17,459 nucleotides of DNA from Deltaproteobacteria bacterium (GTDB taxonomy: Bacteria > Desulfobacterota > Desulfobacteria > Desulfobacterales > C00003060). Positions 14,764 to 17,459 of this stretch are shown piece after piece (the stretch's first letter is position 1; each line of letters begins with the position of its first letter). The position numbers and the translations under genes were made by a program. Below the pieces are notes generated by a model that saw only the letters and a program-made list of their open reading frames with translations, did no database searches and was not told the DNA's origin. The stretch covers positions 1-17,459 of the forward strand of contig JAFDFO010000049.1 of NCBI GenBank assembly GCA_019309815.1, written 5' to 3'.

Positions 14764-14932
14764 AATCTATCTCAAAAATAAGGTTAGGGTTCAGGGCAAG
14801 TTGAAAATCCCGAGCTTGTCGTCGGGGGCGCGGAACGGTGAAAACGCGGAGCATACACGGTAGTATGTGAGCATTTTGAACCGTTTCGCAACGCCGCCAT
14901 GGGTACTTAGATTGTTTTTGAGATAGGTTCTA
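14761..14932. mobile_element. 172-bp MITE with TA ends (IS630/Tc1-like type)
   Basis: Terminal inverted repeats of 18 bp, TAGAATCTATCTCAAAAA (14761-14778) and its inverted copy TAGAACCTATCTCAAAAA (14932-14915), differ at one base. Both start with TA, consistent with duplication of a TA target as in the IS630/Tc1/mariner group. The interior has no ORF and holds a long imperfect hairpin: AACGGT...ACCGTT enclosing CATAC...GTATG (about 14833-14886). It separates the helical-bundle gene from the kinase gene; without it they would be about 33 bp apart. Family assignment is inferred from the TA ends alone. Confidence 0.75.
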
Positions 14933-14966
14933 ATAGGCTGAACACACAAGACATAAGGAGCGACAC

Positions 14967-16883
14967 ATGCTGTCCATGAAAGACATGGGCATCAGGACGA
15001 AGGTAATTGCGTCCATGTTTGTCTTGATTGTCTTCATTGCATTACTCTCATTCTGGGTCAGCTATGCGCATGAGAAAAGGGGCCTGCTGACCAACATGCA
15101 GAGCAATGCCAGCATCCTGAATCGTGCCCTGATCGTTAGTCTCACGAGTCGAAAAAGTATTGGCGAGAAGGTCAATCTTCAGACCCTGGTGGAGGAATTG
15201 TCGCTCACCGAAGGGGTTTTCGGCGTGTGGGTCATAGACAACGGTGCTCGAATTACCTCCGCTACATTCAGAGAGCAAGTGGGGGAGGTCGTACCTTCCA
15301 GCCTGGTCCTGGAAAGCCTGCAAGAGGGTTATTATGTGAGCGGATTTGACAAAAAGATGGGCGAGGAAGTTTATACAGCCATCTATCCCTTTACAAAGGG
15401 CGATCACATCATGGGGGTGCTGGAGGTTGCCTTTGAAATGCGGGAGTATCTCCGTTCCGGCTCCGAAGATCAGGCCCTCCTCCTCGAACAGATGGAGAGA
15501 GACAGCCGCATTATGGCTGAATCGCTTAGCTACAGTATCAAGAACATGCGAGACGTCAATGAACTGATCCATATTCAAAGACTCGTGGACAGGTTGACCA
15601 GGGAGTCCGAGATCATCTCCCGGATCATGATCGTTGACGATAACAGCCGAATCATCGCTGCCAATGACTTGAATAGTGTCGGCATGATTGCAGAGGACAA
15701 AGGGGTCAGAGCGATCATGAACGGGGCAGGGATTTATACCCGGCTGTTCCCCCGTCAAAAAATGTACATGGTTGATATGCCGCTGAAAATCGGTGGTGAA
15801 TTCAAAGGTGTGGTCAGCGTCGGTTACGATGCAACAAACTACTACACACACTTGTCTGAAATTTTTCGGTTTGGTCTGCTGATATCCGCCATGGGGATTC
15901 TCATGGGGATTCTCCTTTCCTTTCAGGTCTCCAATCCGATCGTTGAGCCGCTTCGCCGTCTGACGGATGTTACCAAGAGACTTGCAGCAGGAGACCTGTC
16001 CCAGAGGGCCACTGTGGGTTCCAAAGACGAGGTCGGCATCCTGGCAGGAGCCTTCAACCAGATGGCTCATGATTTGGCACGCTATAAGGAGGAAGCTGAC
16101 CAATACAGTAAGACGTTGGAGGAAAAGGTGCGGCAGCGCACACAGGCGTTGGAAATAAGCAACCAGGAATTGAGGACTATTCAAAATGAACTGATGGAAG
16201 CCAACATGGTCAAGTCAGAGTTCATGAGCATCGCCTCCCACGAGCTTCGCACGCCCCTGACGACCTTGTTAGGATACAGCGAACTTCTGCTAACAAGACC
16301 CCTGACTGATAGTCAGGAAAAGGAATTCTTGGGCTTCATTAACGAGGAATCGATTCGCCTGAGCAGGATTGTGGATGATCTGCTGGACATCTCCCGAATA
16401 GAATCACAAAAGGACTTTGGGTTTGTCAGAAAACCCTTTTCACCGGCTGAACTCGTGCGTAAGAATATTAAGGTCTATGCGGGCACAGAGGCCGGTCACC
16501 GCATTGTTGCTGAGGTAGAAGAAAACCTTCCCCTTGTGAACGTAGACGCTGAAAAGATGGGTCAGGTCATAAAGAATCTGCTTGACAACGCCATCAAGTA
16601 CTCGCCCTTTGGCGATATTGTATGCAAGGCCTTTTCAGAAAACAATATGGTATGGATCAGTGTCCAGGACAGCGGGATCGGAATATTTGAAGGGGATATC
16701 CCCCGGATATTTAACAAGTTCTTCCGGGTAGAGCGAAAAGAGACCGAACATGTGAGCGGTACGGGGCTTGGACTGTCTATCGCAAAGTATATTGTGGAGT
16801 CCCACAATGGTGAGATAACCGTGGAAAGCGAACTGGACAAAGGGACAACCGTTAGTTTTGGACTTCCCATTTACAAGGATTGA
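14967..16883 (+). CDS. Sensor histidine kinase with two similar extracytoplasmic modules
   Basis: A 638-aa membrane kinase. TM1 (about 13-33), an extracytoplasmic region (35-300), TM2 (about 301-320), HAMP (321-375), a coiled coil (375-415), HisKA with H425 in SHELRTP, and HATPase_c with N-box NLLDNAIKYSP (537-547), G1 DSGIGI, F-box FNKFF and G2 GTGLGLSIAK. The sensor region contains two segments with the same order of features: a helix with L-V-x-x-L (71-80; 206-211), a strand with VIDN/VDDNSRI (88-95; 222-229), a linker, and a closing strand GVLEVAFE/GVVSVGYD (150-157; 281-288). This suggests two tandem Cache/PAS-like folds. AAGGAG lies 6 nt before the ATG. The receiver gene follows with 8 bp between. 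The ligand is unknown; position behind the cytochrome suggests an envelope redox or metabolite signal. Confidence 0.93.
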   Translation: MLSMKDMGIRTKVIASMFVLIVFIALLSFWVSYAHEKRGLLTNMQSNASILNRALIVSLTSRKSIGEKVNLQTLVEELSLTEGVFGVWVIDNGARITSATFREQVGEVVPSSLVLESLQEGYYVSGFDKKMGEEVYTAIYPFTKGDHIMGVLEVAFEMREYLRSGSEDQALLLEQMERDSRIMAESLSYSIKNMRDVNELIHIQRLVDRLTRESEIISRIMIVDDNSRIIAANDLNSVGMIAEDKGVRAIMNGAGIYTRLFPRQKMYMVDMPLKIGGEFKGVVSVGYDATNYYTHLSEIFRFGLLISAMGILMGILLSFQVSNPIVEPLRRLTDVTKRLAAGDLSQRATVGSKDEVGILAGAFNQMAHDLARYKEEADQYSKTLEEKVRQRTQALEISNQELRTIQNELMEANMVKSEFMSIASHELRTPLTTLLGYSELLLTRPLTDSQEKEFLGFINEESIRLSRIVDDLLDISRIESQKDFGFVRKPFSPAELVRKNIKVYAGTEAGHRIVAEVEENLPLVNVDAEKMGQVIKNLLDNAIKYSPFGDIVCKAFSENNMVWISVQDSGIGIFEGDIPRIFNKFFRVERKETEHVSGTGLGLSIAKYIVESHNGEITVESELDKGTTVSFGLPIYKD

Positions 16884-16891
16884 GACTCAGA

Positions 16892-17260
16892 ATGAAGAAG
16901 ATTCTAATAGTTGATGACGAGGAAAAGGTAAGAAAGTTGGTAGAGGTAACGCTTTCCGTGGGCGAACTTGAGATTCTGCACGCCGCCACCGGCGATGAGG
17001 CCTTGGGTGTGGCACGAGAGACCAAGCCCGACCTCATATTGCTCGACGTCATGATGCCAGGAAAGCTGGATGGGCTTGACGTGTGCAGGATTCTCAAGAA
17101 AGACCCTGAGACAAAAGACATATATATCATTATGCTTACTGCCAGGGGGCAGCAAGTCGATAAAGAGAATGGGCTTGACGCAGGGGCTGATGACTATTTT
17201 GTGAAGCCATTCAGCCCAATGGAATTGATGGACAAGATAGACAACATCCTTGCGGAATAA
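16892..17260 (+). CDS. Stand-alone response regulator receiver protein
   Basis: A 122-aa CheY-like receiver. Acidic pocket D9-D10, phospho-acceptor D52 in LLDVMMP, switch T83 (LTARG) and K105 in VKPFSP are all present. There is no DNA-binding or enzymatic output domain, so it must act by protein contact or as a step in a phosphorelay. ATG 16892 starts the typical KKILIVDDE strand; an in-frame TTG at 16880 overlapping the kinase stop is less likely. It is almost certainly the partner of the kinase upstream. A distant output regulator is implied but not seen here. Confidence 0.92.
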   Translation: MKKILIVDDEEKVRKLVEVTLSVGELEILHAATGDEALGVARETKPDLILLDVMMPGKLDGLDVCRILKKDPETKDIYIIMLTARGQQVDKENGLDAGADDYFVKPFSPMELMDKIDNILAE

Positions 17261-17264
17261 AGAC

Positions 17265-17288
17265 ATGGAGTGATGGAGTAATGGAATG
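17265..17288 (+). repeat. Three tandem 8-bp repeats after the receiver gene
   Basis: ATGGAGTG, ATGGAGTA and ATGGAATG follow each other directly. The unit is related by inversion to TACTCCAG at 17311 and 17352 in the same spacer. Confidence 0.6.
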
Positions 17289-17310
17289 AGAAATATCCGT
17301 CAGTATCCAG

Positions 17311-17359
17311 TACTCCAGCCTGTCCACCCGCGTCTTGCAGTGGCAGGCTCGTACTCCAG
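17311..17359 (+). repeat. Hairpin bounded by TACTCCAG direct repeats
   Basis: TACTCCAG occurs at 17311-17318 and 17352-17359. Between them AGCCTGtCCAC (17317-17327) pairs with GTGGCAGGCT (17340-17349), ten pairs with one bulged T. No T run follows. It looks like an intergenic repeat element rather than a terminator. Confidence 0.5.
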
Positions 17360-17392
17360 TTGAGGGATACCGCTAGGTTAGGGGGAAACGCT

Positions 17393-17459
17393 TTGCAGAA
17401 GATATGGCTCGGTGTCATCGTCATCTTGATCGGCCTGGGCATCTATACGCTGTATGGCT
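17393..17459 (+). CDS. Start of a membrane or exported protein, cut by the window edge
   Basis: A TTG start preceded by AGGGGGAAA opens a frame QKIWLGVIVILIGLGIYTLY that continues to the edge. These 22 residues form a hydrophobic N-terminal membrane or signal segment. The frame is open upstream to 17282 but contains no ATG or ribosome site there. The function cannot be judged. It lies in the same direction as the two-component genes, 132 bp downstream. Confidence 0.5.
   Translation, partial: MQKIWLGVIVILIGLGIYTLYG

Noticed and set aside
15048..16184. 378-aa minus-strand frame
   Set aside because: It is antisense to the histidine kinase gene and shows no domain of its own.
17265..17359. CRISPR array
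   Set aside because: The repeat units are 8 bp, degenerate and unspaced; no repeat-spacer pattern or cas gene is present.

Overview
The window looks like the chromosome of a strictly anaerobic deltaproteobacterium (Desulfobacterota; sulfate-reducing or syntrophic lifestyle). The basis is a periplasmic, selenocysteine-containing, Tat-exported formate dehydrogenase with its maturation genes, a CooT-family nickel protein, a tetraheme cytochrome c, a PAC2-family protein, and well-formed sigma70-type promoters (TTGACA, 17 bp, TATA-like). The species call is inference.

Left part (1-5250). A large Ski2/HelY-type DEAH helicase on the minus strand runs off the left edge. Divergent to it is tRNA-Ala(GGC) with its own promoter and terminator. 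The last 48 bp of this tRNA gene are repeated, with one mismatch, at 4568-4615, where no 5' half exists. The ~1.6 kb between the copies reads as a decayed or minimal tRNA-integrated island: one intact Fic AMP-transferase gene, a truncated gene remnant behind it, and a right end packed with short helically phased repeats, but no integrase. To its right lies a two-gene minus-strand operon with a clear promoter: an unlisted 57-aa His/Cys-rich protein followed by a CooT-family nickel-binding protein.

Middle (5247-7100). A PAC2-family protein and a small helical protein (plus) converge on QueD, which is followed (minus strand upstream) by a repeat-containing spacer and a zinc-ribbon protein.

Formate dehydrogenase block (7103-13161, all minus). 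Read in transcription order: a promoter with a palindromic operator-like site in the leader, a small ORF of unknown function, fdhA (TGA read as Sec, with a SECIS hairpin), fdhB, a strong terminator, then fdhE overlapping moaA, then the zinc-ribbon gene. FdhA carries Mo/W-bis-MGD, one Fe-S cluster and Sec; FdhB carries three more clusters; FdhE and MoaA serve enzyme maturation and molybdopterin synthesis.

Right part (13273-17459, plus). Divergent from the fdh promoter, a second promoter drives a membrane-anchored tetraheme cytochrome c, a two-TM helical-bundle protein without an output domain (overlapping by 4 bp), a histidine kinase with two similar extracytoplasmic sensor modules, and a stand-alone receiver. 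A 172-bp MITE with 18-bp terminal inverted repeats and TA ends sits in this operon, exactly on the stop codon of the helical-bundle gene. The cluster suggests an envelope redox-sensing two-component system next to formate oxidation. A repeat-rich spacer and the first codons of a membrane or exported protein close the window.
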